Shown: piece by piece, positions 1 through 4,462 of the stretch
Layout: every line of letters begins with the position of its first letter
Position numbering within the stretch: position 1 is the first letter of the stretch
Source of the DNA: Candidatus Brocadiaceae bacterium
GTDB taxonomy: Bacteria; Planctomycetota; Brocadiia; SM23-32
Assembly (NCBI GenBank): GCA_003551785.1
Contig: PUNP01000559.1
Location: 1 to 7,858 of the forward strand
Direction: 5' to 3'
Length of the DNA: 7,858 nt
The notes under the pieces: model-generated
Database searches by the model: none
Seen by the model: the letters and a program-made list of their open reading frames with translations, nothing else
What the model was told of the DNA's origin: nothing
Position numbers and translations under genes: made by a program

Positions 1-172
1 AAGCGAAAACGCCTAATATTCCAAATGCATCGGGACCATACAGGCGTGTGATAAAAGGTGCAAAAGCTATCCCGATCATCTGTGCAGCTACAGTCCCGGT
101 CGCTACCGTAGCTAAATCGCGGATAAATTTTTTTTGAATAAATGTATTAAAAGTTTTAAGTATATTTTTCAA
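1..172 (-). CDS. Polysaccharide (oligosaccharide-unit) flippase, N-terminal part only
   Basis: Partial gene running off the left edge; 57 codons are visible. The peptide has a basic N-terminus (residues 1-18, including QKKFIRD) followed by TVATGTVAAQMIGIAFAPFI (about 22-41), the first membrane helix, then TRLYGPDAFGILGVFA. The combination of an early hydrophobic helix with 'RLYGPDAFG' is typical of Wzx/MATE-type polysaccharide-biosynthesis proteins, which flip lipid-linked sugar repeat units across the inner membrane. No ATG fits: an in-frame TGA lies three codons before the chosen TTG at 172, and no good Shine-Dalgarno site is seen, so the start is uncertain. It points the same way as the toxin-antitoxin genes but is unrelated in function. 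It probably marks the edge of a surface-polysaccharide locus. The family call rests on the N-terminus alone. Confidence 0.72.
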   Translation of the reverse strand, partial: MKNILKTFNTFIQKKFIRDLATVATGTVAAQMIGIAFAPFITRLYGPDAFGILGVFA

Positions 173-195
173 GAAAATTCAAATGTGATCATCGA

Positions 196-223
196 ATAAT
201 CATATATATCGGCCTTCAGTCAA
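196..223 (-). promoter_or_regulatory. Possible promoter of the flippase gene
   Basis: On the minus strand TTGACT (218-223) is followed after 16 bp by GATTAT (196-201), 24 bp before the TTG start. The -35 box is good and the -10 box matches only 4 of 6 positions. This is a weak prediction based on position and sequence alone. Confidence 0.3.
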
Positions 224-371
224 CCAAATCGTGTAAGTAATGGGGTTTAACTGGCTCGCTGAGGGTTTAAGCTCGTTCAATGCCGATGTCCCGCCGCCGG
301 AACGCGTTAATAAATGGTTTAATTTCTTAATTGTAGAATAAATATCAGGGACGTATTGTAAGATTTACGGC

Positions 372-520
372 ACATATTTTAACACAGAGGGGAGGGGAAG
401 GCAAGCGGGGGGCGGGGAGCGGAGAGCGGAGGGCTGGGAGAGGAACGGCGAACGGACTGTGGGCTGTGGGAAGTGGGAAGTAACGGCAACGGCTGTGGTC
501 CGCAGATTGCGCAGGTCTTG
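372..520. repeat. Composite short-period spacer repeat downstream of vapC
   Basis: Contains GA-rich runs, AACGGC hexamer units, the heptamer GTGGGAA in tandem near 468-481, and a degenerate CCGCAGATTGCGCAG block at 499-514. It sits at the 3' end of the DUF2281/VapC operon, as related tracts do at the ends of other modules here. Confidence 0.65.
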
Positions 521-537
521 GCAATCGGCAGTGCTCG

Positions 538-924
538 TCACCACAGCGTGGAAACTACTCCTGATTCAGTAATTCGTGTGTCGCATGTAATAAGAGTGGC
601 ATTGGAAACCTTGGCAGTTGCTATTATCAGCCGGTCGTGCATTTCAAGGGTAATGCCTATATCAGCAGCAACCTGCAGGACTTCAAGGTTAAGAGGACTT
701 ATACGAAAAATGTCGCTTGCCTCGATCTCTGTCAGCGTCTGCTTGAAAGAAATTGTTACTCTACCTTTTTCAGCAATATACATCACTTCTGCCAAAACCA
801 CAGTCGGTATGATTACAGCCCCCTCATCGGCAGCTTGCTCAAAGGCATGGAGCGCTCCCGGAGATAATTTCTTATCATTCATCAAATACCATACAAGGGA
901 GTGTGTATCGGAAACGTAATTCAT
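538..924 (-). CDS. vapC: VapC-family PIN-domain toxin (ribonuclease)
   Basis: 128 residues, the usual VapC length. The PIN-domain acidic residues are in place: D6 in SDTHSLVW, E46 in LAEVMY, D97 in MHDRLIIATA and D115 in LITCDTRI. VapC proteins are Mg2+-dependent endoribonucleases that cut tRNA or rRNA when freed from their antitoxin. The ATG at 924 overlaps the TGA of the upstream DUF2281-like antitoxin in an ATGA arrangement, so the two are translationally coupled and form one operon read from promoter repeat copy 1. All core motifs are present, so the protein is predicted to be active. The RNA target cannot be told from sequence. Confidence 0.92.
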   Translation of the reverse strand: MNYVSDTHSLVWYLMNDKKLSPGALHAFEQAADEGAVIIPTVVLAEVMYIAEKGRVTISFKQTLTEIEASDIFRISPLNLEVLQVAADIGITLEMHDRLIIATAKVSNATLITCDTRITESGVVSTLW

Positions 925-1154
925 GATTTGTTTTTTTCGTAAGGGAAAAGCGCTTCCCTGGCAACAGTAAAAATGTCATCGTCGATAGCGCTCCCCTCCC
1001 AAAGCCCCCTCAAGGAAACATGCCTTTTATCTTGCTGTGATTTGCCCTCCCTTTCACGGAATAATAAAAACTCTATAAAATCTTCCGCTTCAACACGCTT
1101 CTCGGAAGAGAGTTTGTCAATTTTGTGGTGAATGTCTTGTGTTTTCCCTTTCAT
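921..1154 (-). CDS. DUF2281-like (VapB-type) antitoxin
   Basis: 77 residues from the ATG at 1154; an ATG one codon earlier (1157) is also possible, but the AGGTGG Shine-Dalgarno site lies only 1 bp from it and 4 bp from 1154. The N-terminal half (EKRVEAEDFIEFLLFRER) is a charged helix typical of DUF2281 antitoxins. The C-terminal half holds RGLWEGSAIDDDIFTVARE, the conserved tail that wraps the PIN toxin. The stop codon overlaps the vapC start by 4 bp. Its role is inferred to be neutralising the downstream VapC and, as in related pairs, repressing its own promoter; no helix-turn-helix is obvious in the peptide. Promoter repeat copy 1 puts its -10 box 79 bp upstream. Confidence 0.85.
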   Translation of the reverse strand: MKGKTQDIHHKIDKLSSEKRVEAEDFIEFLLFREREGKSQQDKRHVSLRGLWEGSAIDDDIFTVAREALFPYEKNKS

Positions 1155-1183
1155 CATGCCACCTCAGTTTTGGAACTAAAAGC

Positions 1184-1211
1184 TATCTCACACTGAAATA
1201 AGTCGATTGCA
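1184..1211 (+). repeat. Degenerate insertion-sequence-end-like motif
   Basis: CACTGAAATAAGTCGATTGCA resembles the TGTCTCGTCCTGAAATAAGTTGACAAGCA-type end found at 5309, in the same orientation, with several mismatches in the first ten bases. It lies between promoter repeat copy 1 and the antitoxin start. A similar but weaker match lies at 2706-2726. It may be a decayed element end; chance similarity is not excluded. Confidence 0.35.
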
Positions 1212-1229
1212 TCTGCGAATGAACACTCC

Positions 1230-1281
1230 TATATTGTAAACGGTGAAATCGCATATTGCAAGTCTTTTAGCACGAGACGCT
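1230..1281 (-). promoter_or_regulatory. Shared promoter repeat, copy 1 (upstream of DUF2281/vapC)
   Basis: One of four near-identical ~50-bp repeats. Read on the minus strand it carries -35 TTGCAA (1256-1261), a 17-bp spacer and -10 TACAAT (1233-1238), a near-consensus sigma-70 promoter pointing at the antitoxin. On the plus strand the motif ATATTGYAA occurs at 1231 and again at 1252, exactly 21 bp apart, covering both promoter boxes like paired operator sites. The distal part reads GCACGAGACGCT. Promoter function is inferred from box quality, spacing and conserved placement before four operons. Confidence 0.8.
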
Positions 1282-1437
1282 CAGCACGGGTCTGGGGGCT
1301 GCCCTCGATAGGTGGTTGTTATTCAAGAGGTTACGCCGGATTAGAGCAATTGGGATACCCCTTAGCCGCAATTTTTGGCCCTGAAAATGGTTTCTAAAGG
1401 TCTGAAGTAATAGTCATCGCGATTTAAGCTCATAAGT
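1282..1437. other. Intergenic DNA with no recognised feature
   Basis: Together with the repeats on either side this belongs to a ~400-bp gene-free stretch (1158-1561). Neither strand shows a convincing reading frame or a familiar protein motif, and no terminator hairpin followed by a T-run is seen. Confidence 0.5.
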
Positions 1438-1560
1438 AACGGCGAACGACGAACGGCGGACGGCGGTGGTCCACAGATTACGCAGATTACGCAGATTAGG
1501 GCGAACGGCATAACGGCAACGGCTTTTTCGACAGGATTAACAGGATGGGCAGGATTATTT
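1438..1560. repeat. Composite spacer repeat downstream of the DUF3368 toxin
   Basis: Begins with hexamer-like units (AACGGCGAACGACGAACGGC), continues with GGTCCACAGATTACGCAG in which ACAGATTAC-like 9-bp units repeat three times (about 1470-1500), then AACGGC units, then CGACAGGATTAACAGGATGG (from 1529), a second 9-bp repeat family. The toxin stop codon lies directly beside it at 1562. The same three blocks recur around 2935-3024, 6304-6360 and 7475-7530. Confidence 0.75.
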
Positions 1561-1561
1561 C

Positions 1562-2044
1562 TTATTCGTCAACTATAGCTAATGCTTTTTCTGCCAATTT
1601 CTTGTCAAGGTATAAGCCGGCAGATATCAAATCATAAACCACCGGCCTCGCAGCTTCAATCACTCCATTTCTACGAGCTTTTATGGCTATCCCTAACGAA
1701 CCTATTACTTGCAAACCGTGTGCATCAAGACACCTTCTGGCCATCCGGTCATCAACGACGGCTCGTCCCCCACTTTCAAGGCAGTGACTGATCACTTGTG
1801 ACTCCCCAAATCCAATGTCCCAGTGCTCTACCGATGAAGGCAAGCGCAGGTTTTCTCGCTGGTACCTTTTTGCCCATGAAATAGCACCTTCTGCAGTTGA
1901 GTCCTTATCAGTACCCTGCTTGATTTCCTCGATTACCCCCTCCGGAACGATAATATTATCTGTCTGGCCGGCAATCAAATCAAGCCGGTCTATTCGAGAA
2001 TAAACGATCAGCGGAGAGGCGTTGATAACCCACACTTCATCCAC
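1562..2044 (-). CDS. DUF3368-family PIN-like toxin
   Basis: 160 residues from a GTG start at 2044. This start has an AAGGAGG Shine-Dalgarno site 6 bp upstream, lying inside the end of the antitoxin gene, and overlaps the antitoxin stop by 8 bp. DUF3368 is a PIN-superfamily group paired with UPF0175 antitoxins and presumed to be RNases. Visible motifs are VWVINASPLI (residues 4-13), VPEGVIEEI (33-41), GFGESQVISHC (78-88) and AVVDDRMARR (95-104). The position usually held by the first PIN aspartate is N8, as in many DUF3368 proteins; E40, E81, D98 and D99 remain as metal-ligand candidates. The C-terminal third (SAGLYLDKKLAEKALAI) fits the family. A GTG at 2035 is an alternative start. Confidence 0.88.
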   Translation of the reverse strand: MDEVWVINASPLIVYSRIDRLDLIAGQTDNIIVPEGVIEEIKQGTDKDSTAEGAISWAKRYQRENLRLPSSVEHWDIGFGESQVISHCLESGGRAVVDDRMARRCLDAHGLQVIGSLGIAIKARRNGVIEAARPVVYDLISAGLYLDKKLAEKALAIVDE

Positions 2045-2288
2045 CTTGCACCTCCTTCTTGAGCTCGTCAAGTGTTACCTGGTCAACAGTTATACGCCTG
2101 GATGCCAACTCGTCAATAAATTCCGCGCGGCTTACACCAGCTATTTCAGCACCTTTATCTTGTGATATCTCGCCCCTTGCATACCACTGCGTCGCGGCTT
2201 CTACTCGCATCGCATGGACAAACTCATCCGGTGCCTTGCGCAAGGCAGAAAATGCTGTCTCGGGCAGTGTTAACTTCATAGTTTTCAT
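2037..2288 (-). CDS. UPF0175-family antitoxin (copy B)
   Basis: 83 residues. The frame can be extended upstream to a TTG at 2321, but the ATG at 2288 has AAGGA 7 bp ahead and yields the expected N-terminus MKTMKLTLPETAF; ATG 2279 is also possible. UPF0175 features are a beta-strand start, APDEFVHAMRVEAATQWYARG (19-39), then a helix-turn-helix-like ISQDKGAEIAGVSRAEFIDELASR (41-64). These are DNA-binding antitoxins of DUF3368 toxins. The gene overlaps its toxin by 8 bp. Unusually, its start codon abuts the end of an insertion-sequence-like remnant (2289-2356) that supplies the Shine-Dalgarno sequence, so its native leader and promoter have been replaced. It is probably read from promoter repeat copy 2, through the UPF0175-A gene. 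Confidence 0.88.
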   Translation of the reverse strand: MKTMKLTLPETAFSALRKAPDEFVHAMRVEAATQWYARGEISQDKGAEIAGVSRAEFIDELASRRITVDQVTLDELKKEVQGG

Positions 2289-2356
2289 TGTCTCGTCCTT
2301 AAATAAGGTAATTGTAAGCAACTAAACCCTGTACCATAAGACCGACCTTCTACGTT
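2289..2356 (+). mobile_element. Insertion-sequence-end-like remnant, copy 1
   Basis: This 68-bp block matches 6197-6260 along most of its length: both begin TGTCTCGTCCT, share AATTGTAAGCAA near the middle and end CTTCTACGTT. It lies precisely between a truncated DUF3368 gene and the start codon of UPF0175-B. The first bases resemble a terminal inverted repeat, so this may be one end of an element whose body was deleted. No transposase is present in the window and the family is not identified. On the minus strand it holds TACAAT with only a poor -35, so it might add weak promoter activity. Confidence 0.6.
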
Positions 2357-2450
2357 CATATAAGTGCGATAAAAAAGAAAGATCGCCCACCCCGGCAATG
2401 AGAGCCAGGATTGGTCCTGTATTAATCACAATTTCAGAATTTTCAGGCAT
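2322..2450 (-). pseudogene. Truncated DUF3368 toxin (remnant of copy A)
   Basis: A 42-codon frame starting at ATG 2450, overlapping the UPF0175-A stop by 8 bp exactly as in the intact pair next door. It reads MPENSEIVINTGPILALIAG, then a stretch of 12 residues ending in LYE. The VINTGPILALI part matches the VINASPLIVYS start of the intact DUF3368 toxin in this window and is a DUF3368 N-terminal signature. After codon 32 the frame enters the insertion-sequence-like block (2289-2356) and ends at a TAG. All metal-binding acidic residues of the C-terminal part are gone, so the product should be inactive as a nuclease. The antitoxin partner remains intact and is therefore an orphan. Confidence 0.82.
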
Positions 2451-2697
2451 TTTCAATATCCCGCTCCAGTTCTTCTGCGTCCACATCAATCATTGGAACC
2501 CCGTATTTGCGCAGTTCCAGAAGAAAAGATACCCTGTCCATGCCGGCTAAAACGGCAGCTGTCCCGGAGGGCAGACGTTTCATCTCAAATAATTTTACCG
2601 CCATCGCAAGGCGAGCTTCCTGTTCAAATTGCTCAGTGCTCTCCTGGAGAGTGTCAGGAATCTTCTCCGGATAATCGACTGTAAGCTGCTTCATCAT
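2443..2697 (-). CDS. UPF0175-family antitoxin (copy A, partner toxin broken)
   Basis: 84 residues from ATG 2697 (ATG 2694 and GTG 2709 are alternatives; the Shine-Dalgarno site, GGTGA, is weak). The family pattern is clear: TEQFEQEARLAMAVKLFEMK (21-40), helix-turn-helix-like RLPSGTAAVLAGMDRVSFLL (41-60), and the typical tail YGVPMIDVDAEELERDIEN. It should act as a DNA-binding antitoxin, but its DUF3368 partner is cut after about 32 codons. It is the first gene after promoter repeat copy 2 (-10 box 79 bp upstream, the same distance as at copy 1) and probably leads a four-member transcript: UPF0175-A, toxin remnant, UPF0175-B, DUF3368. It differs clearly in sequence from copy B, so it is not a recent duplicate. 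Confidence 0.87.
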   Translation of the reverse strand: MMKQLTVDYPEKIPDTLQESTEQFEQEARLAMAVKLFEMKRLPSGTAAVLAGMDRVSFLLELRKYGVPMIDVDAEELERDIENA

Positions 2698-2772
2698 TCT
2701 ATTCACCACTAAGATAAGTTGAATCCGGCTTGCCGTGAGATAAGTTTATTGTACCATCGAATAATTACTTCT

Positions 2773-2822
2773 TATATTGTAAACGGTGAAATTGTATATT
2801 GCAAGCTTTGGTTCGAGACGTT
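2773..2822 (-). promoter_or_regulatory. Shared promoter repeat, copy 2 (upstream of UPF0175-A)
   Basis: Minus strand: -35 TTGCAA (2799-2804), 17-bp spacer, -10 TACAAT (2776-2781). ATATTGYAA copies start at 2774 and 2795, 21 bp apart. Spacer bases differ in part from copy 1, and the distal part is GGTTCGAGACGTT instead of GCACGAGACGCT, yet both boxes and the spacing are unchanged. Confidence 0.78.
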
Positions 2823-2825
2823 GCA

Positions 2826-3024
2826 TAGTGGGAAGTGGAAAGTGGGATGTGGGAAGTAACGGCAACGGCGGACGGCAATTAGGAATTAGAAATGAGGAAT
2901 GAGGAATCAACGGCAAACGACAAAAGACAAAAGCAACGACAACGACAAACGACAACGGCAACGGCGGTGGTCCACAGATTACACAGATTACACAGATTAA
3001 ACAGATTAGGGCAAACGGCGGTGG
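2826..3024. repeat. Composite spacer repeat between UPF0175-A operon and split DUF433 gene
   Basis: From left: 7-bp GTGGGAA-like units (2828-2853), AACGGCAACGGCGGACGGC, GAGGAATGAGGAATC-type 7-bp units (2892-2910), a run of ACGACAAA/CGACAAC hexamer-like units, then GGTCCACAGATTACACAG with 9-bp units repeated four times (2967-3007), ending GGGCAAACGGCGGTGGT. The DUF433 3' fragment reads into it without a stop, giving a NLFNLCNLCNLW peptide that is repeat DNA in translation and not family sequence. Confidence 0.75.
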
Positions 3025-3173
3025 TGCCTTGTTCGTCTGATGTCGAGGCTGCAGCATAGGATATTACAGCATAAACATCTTCTATAGTCAGTGACGGGTA
3101 AGCATCCACGATCTGCTCAGGTGGATGCCCTTCAGAAAGGTTGTCTAATACCACCTTCAGACGAACACGAGTT

Positions 3174-3181
3174 CCTTTTAT
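3174..3181. repeat. Target-site duplication, left copy
   Basis: CCTTTTAT, identical to 3418-3425, directly abutting the left inverted repeat of the 236-bp element. It encodes the IKG codons of DUF433 on the minus strand. Confidence 0.82.
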
Positions 3182-3417
3182 GGCTCTCCGTCATCTTTGC
3201 GGATGTTGAGGTTGCGCAAACGAATCGTAATCACCTATAGTAAAAGGAGATAGCAGTTGCTGGTTGCTGGTTGCTGGTTGTTAGTTGCTGGTATGTCGCA
3301 GGGTTGTCTTTTTTTTACTAGCAACCAACAACCAGAAACAAGCAACTCTGTTCACGATGTTCTTTAATGCCAAAACTTTTTTGATCATTAAAACATCCGC
3401 AAAGTTGAAGTACCGCC
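3182..3417. mobile_element. 236-bp MITE-like insertion with terminal inverted repeats
   Basis: Flanked by exact 8-bp direct repeats CCTTTTAT (3174-3181 and 3418-3425). The left end reads GGCTCTCCGTCATCTTTGCG, the right end on the opposite strand GGCGGTACTTCAACTTTGCG. Both continue GATGTT, giving ~26-bp imperfect inverted repeats with an identical CTTTGCGGATGTT core. No transposase frame fits inside, so it is non-autonomous. The GGCTCT start and 8-bp duplication resemble ISL3-family ends, but this assignment is tentative. The centre (3255-3347) is a large inverted repeat of 7-bp GGTTGCT units. Confidence 0.85.
3255..3347. repeat. Heptamer-based inverted repeat (possible hairpin) in the MITE core
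   Basis: Left arm 3255-3291 is built from GGTTGCT units (AGTTGCTGGTTGCTGGTTGC and onward). Right arm 3318-3347 (CTAGCAACCAACAACCAGAA and onward) is its approximate reverse complement. About 26 bp, including a run of eight Ts, lie between them. A long imperfect stem-loop is possible in either transcript. Confidence 0.6.
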
Positions 3418-3425
3418 CCTTTTAT
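3418..3425. repeat. Target-site duplication, right copy
   Basis: CCTTTTAT, identical to 3174-3181, directly abutting the right inverted repeat of the element and in the same DUF433 reading frame. Confidence 0.82.
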
Positions 3426-3512
3426 TACCGGCGCCCCACCGCAAATCTCAGGTTGTAGTTCTATATGATTCTCATAATGTTTTGTCATCTGCATATCACC
3501 CAAAATAAAACT

Positions 3513-3911
3513 TCAGTTTTTTTGGTCTGATATAAGTAATTCCTCAATCTGGGTACATTTATGGAATTCACTATCAAAAGAGATTAAGGGCAATTCGTGA
3601 GTGATTGAAGTTGCTATAATTATCCTGTCTGCCGGGTCGCGGTGATGGTTCGGAAGTCTCGCTGAAAGGACTGCAATGTCTTTGTCAACAGGTAAACAAA
3701 ATACTCCTGATTTATCCAAAGCCGCTTTCATCCAATCCTCAAGAGAAATGGGGATGTCAATCCTGCCATTTTTTACAAGATACACCACTTCCCAACACGA
3801 AATAGCTGATACCGCTACTTTTTCGGATTTCTCTATTAGCTCAGATATTGACGCTCCCACATCGTTCGAGATTAGCCAGCGAACCCAGATGTGTGTATCA
3901 AGTAATATCAT
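3513..3911 (-). CDS. vapC: VapC-family PIN-domain toxin
   Basis: 132 residues from ATG 3911, whose ATGA overlaps the antitoxin stop; an ATG at 3926 lies inside the antitoxin gene and is less likely. The PIN motifs are complete: D5 in MILLDTHIWVRWL, E41 in ISCWEVVYL, D95 in HRDPADRIIIATS and D113 in PLISFDSEF. The 'LLDTHIWVRWL ... RDPADRIIIATA' pattern marks a well-known VapC subgroup. It is predicted to be an active RNase neutralised by the small protein encoded just upstream. The operon is read from promoter repeat copy 3, and the split DUF433 gene follows 24 bp downstream. Confidence 0.92.
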   Translation of the reverse strand: MILLDTHIWVRWLISNDVGASISELIEKSEKVAVSAISCWEVVYLVKNGRIDIPISLEDWMKAALDKSGVFCLPVDKDIAVLSARLPNHHRDPADRIIIATSITHELPLISFDSEFHKCTQIEELLISDQKN

Positions 3912-4135
3912 TGCATAGCATCCCATTCCTGCGTAGGAACCGCTGGTGCTGTAAGATCATCAGAAATAATGGTGTCTGCCAATTCTGGGGATGGTTTTCG
4001 AAATGATTTTTTCTTGTCGCTGGTCTTTTCAGAAGCAAGAATAATCACTTCAACCTCTTCCCCATCCATTTCCGAAGGGAGATCAACCGTAACCCGGCTG
4101 TTAACCGGAGTTGTTTTTATGCGTATGGCTTGCAT
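3908..4135 (-). CDS. Small VapB-type antitoxin
   Basis: 75 residues. Start ATG 4135 has GGAG 8 bp ahead. The N-terminus MQAIRIKTTPVNSRVTVDLP followed by EMDGEEVEVIILAS resembles the beta-rich start of small VapB-like antitoxins ('IGKEVEVIII' type). The middle is basic and low in complexity (SDKKKSFRKPSPELADT) and probably disordered. The tail LTAPAVPTQEWDAMQ is a likely toxin-binding segment. No precise family name is given with confidence; the antitoxin role follows from its size, its 4-bp overlap with vapC and the arrangement shared with neighbouring pairs. Confidence 0.8.
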   Translation of the reverse strand: MQAIRIKTTPVNSRVTVDLPSEMDGEEVEVIILASEKTSDKKKSFRKPSPELADTIISDDLTAPAVPTQEWDAMQ

Positions 4136-4183
4136 CAGAAAATCTCCTATTTATGAAATGTTACGATTAATTGTTATGCCTGT

Positions 4184-4235
4184 TATATTGTAAACGGTGA
4201 AATCGCATATTGCAAGTCTTTTAGCACGAGACGCT
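4184..4235 (-). promoter_or_regulatory. Shared promoter repeat, copy 3 (upstream of vapB/vapC)
   Basis: Minus strand: -35 TTGCAA (4210-4215), 17-bp spacer identical to copy 1, -10 TACAAT (4187-4192). ATATTGYAA copies start at 4185 and 4206. The -10 box is 52 bp before the ATG at 4135. Beyond the distal GCACGAGACGCT it shares GCGGGTAGAGTGCGGAG with copy 4, so these two repeats extend to about 4252 and 5264. Confidence 0.8.
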
Positions 4236-4440
4236 GCGGGTAGAGTGCGGAGGTCAGAGGTCAGAGGTCAGTAACGGCGAAACGACTGTGGAAAGTGGAC
4301 AGTGGAAAGTTGAAAGTAACGACAACGGTAATAGCTGAGATCAGAGGTCGGAGGTCTGAGGGCCGAAGTCAGAGGTCTGAGGTCTGAGGGCAGGAACGGC
4401 GAAAGGACTTGAATCGCAGGGGGCGCGGAGGGCGCAGAAA
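4236..4440. repeat. Heptamer-rich composite repeat downstream of the 4873-4463 vapC
   Basis: Begins GCGGGTAGAGTGCGGAG, then tandem 7-bp GTCAGAG units (4251-4272), AACGGCGAAACG, GTGGAAAGTGGACAGTGGAA-type 7-bp units (4287-4310), more AACGG units, then GGTCTGAGG/GGTCAGAGG variants to 4390 and CGCAGGGGGCGCGGAGGGCG (4413-4432). Together with promoter copy 3 it fills the 327-bp gene-free stretch 4136-4462. Confidence 0.75.
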
Positions 4441-4462
4441 ACGACAGAACGGATAGCAGTAA

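Larger units (their letters stand above)
173..537. other. Gene-free stretch between flippase and vapC
   Basis: No coding region is supported here. Positions 173-370 are unremarkable AT-rich DNA with the possible flippase promoter. Positions 380-520 are a purine-rich composite repeat tract (GGGGAGCGGA-like runs, AACGGCGAACGG, a 7-bp GTGGGAA repeat, then GTCCGCAGATTGCGCAG). The same units recur downstream of other toxin genes in this window. Confidence 0.6.
3010..3488 (-). pseudogene. DUF433 antitoxin gene interrupted by a 236-bp element
   Basis: The 5' part starts at ATG 3488 (GGGTGAT 8 bp ahead; ATG 3494 possible) and reads MTKHYENHIELQPEICGGAP followed by VIKG, the DUF433 N-terminus. It then runs into foreign sequence after 3418. 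The 3' part resumes at 3181 with IKGTRVRLKVVLDNLSEG, then PPEQIVDAYPSLTIEDVYAV, the remainder of the domain. Both parts carry the same 8-bp ATAAAAGG (minus strand) in the same frame, so joining them through one copy gives a normal ~75-residue DUF433 protein with the G-x-P-V-I-K-G-T-R core. DUF433 proteins are antitoxin-like partners of DUF5615 nucleases. No DUF5615 gene follows. The gene lies 24 bp after the vapC stop and was probably the third gene of that operon. The original C-terminus appears replaced by spacer repeat near 3010-3030. Confidence 0.85.

Noticed and set aside
473..919. 148-codon open frame on the plus strand
   Set aside because: It lies opposite vapC, which has full PIN motifs, an antitoxin partner and a coupled start. 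The plus-strand peptide shows no recognisable domain, and its first part translates spacer repeat.
1184..1281. Integron attC site
   Set aside because: The repeats beside the TA modules contain sigma-70 promoter boxes, and no paired R/L box structure with the conserved GTTRRRY core could be recognised.
2441..2450. Frameshift fusing UPF0175-A to its toxin
   Set aside because: The 8-bp overlap between antitoxin stop and toxin ATG is the same as in the intact UPF0175-B/DUF3368-B pair, so it is the normal coupled arrangement.
2940..3010. CRISPR-like regular repeats
   Set aside because: Units are 9 bp in direct tandem without spacers of constant length, and no cas genes are present. This is short-period tandem repeat DNA.
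2746..3057. 103-codon minus-strand frame with proline/cysteine-rich peptide
   Set aside because: It is a translation of 9- and 7-bp repeat tracts (ICVICVICG, SHFPLPT) and runs through promoter repeat copy 2. No domain or ribosome-binding site supports it.
3182..3245. C-terminal remnant of a DUF5615 gene (ITIRLRNLNIRK on the minus strand)
   Set aside because: The similarity to the 'RxRxLPI' tail is short, and the segment lies inside the inverted-repeat end of the 236-bp element, which explains it better.
3255..3347. Rho-independent terminator after vapC/DUF433
   Set aside because: The stem is long and imperfect with a large loop. The T-run lies in the loop, not after the stem, and the structure sits inside the inserted element.
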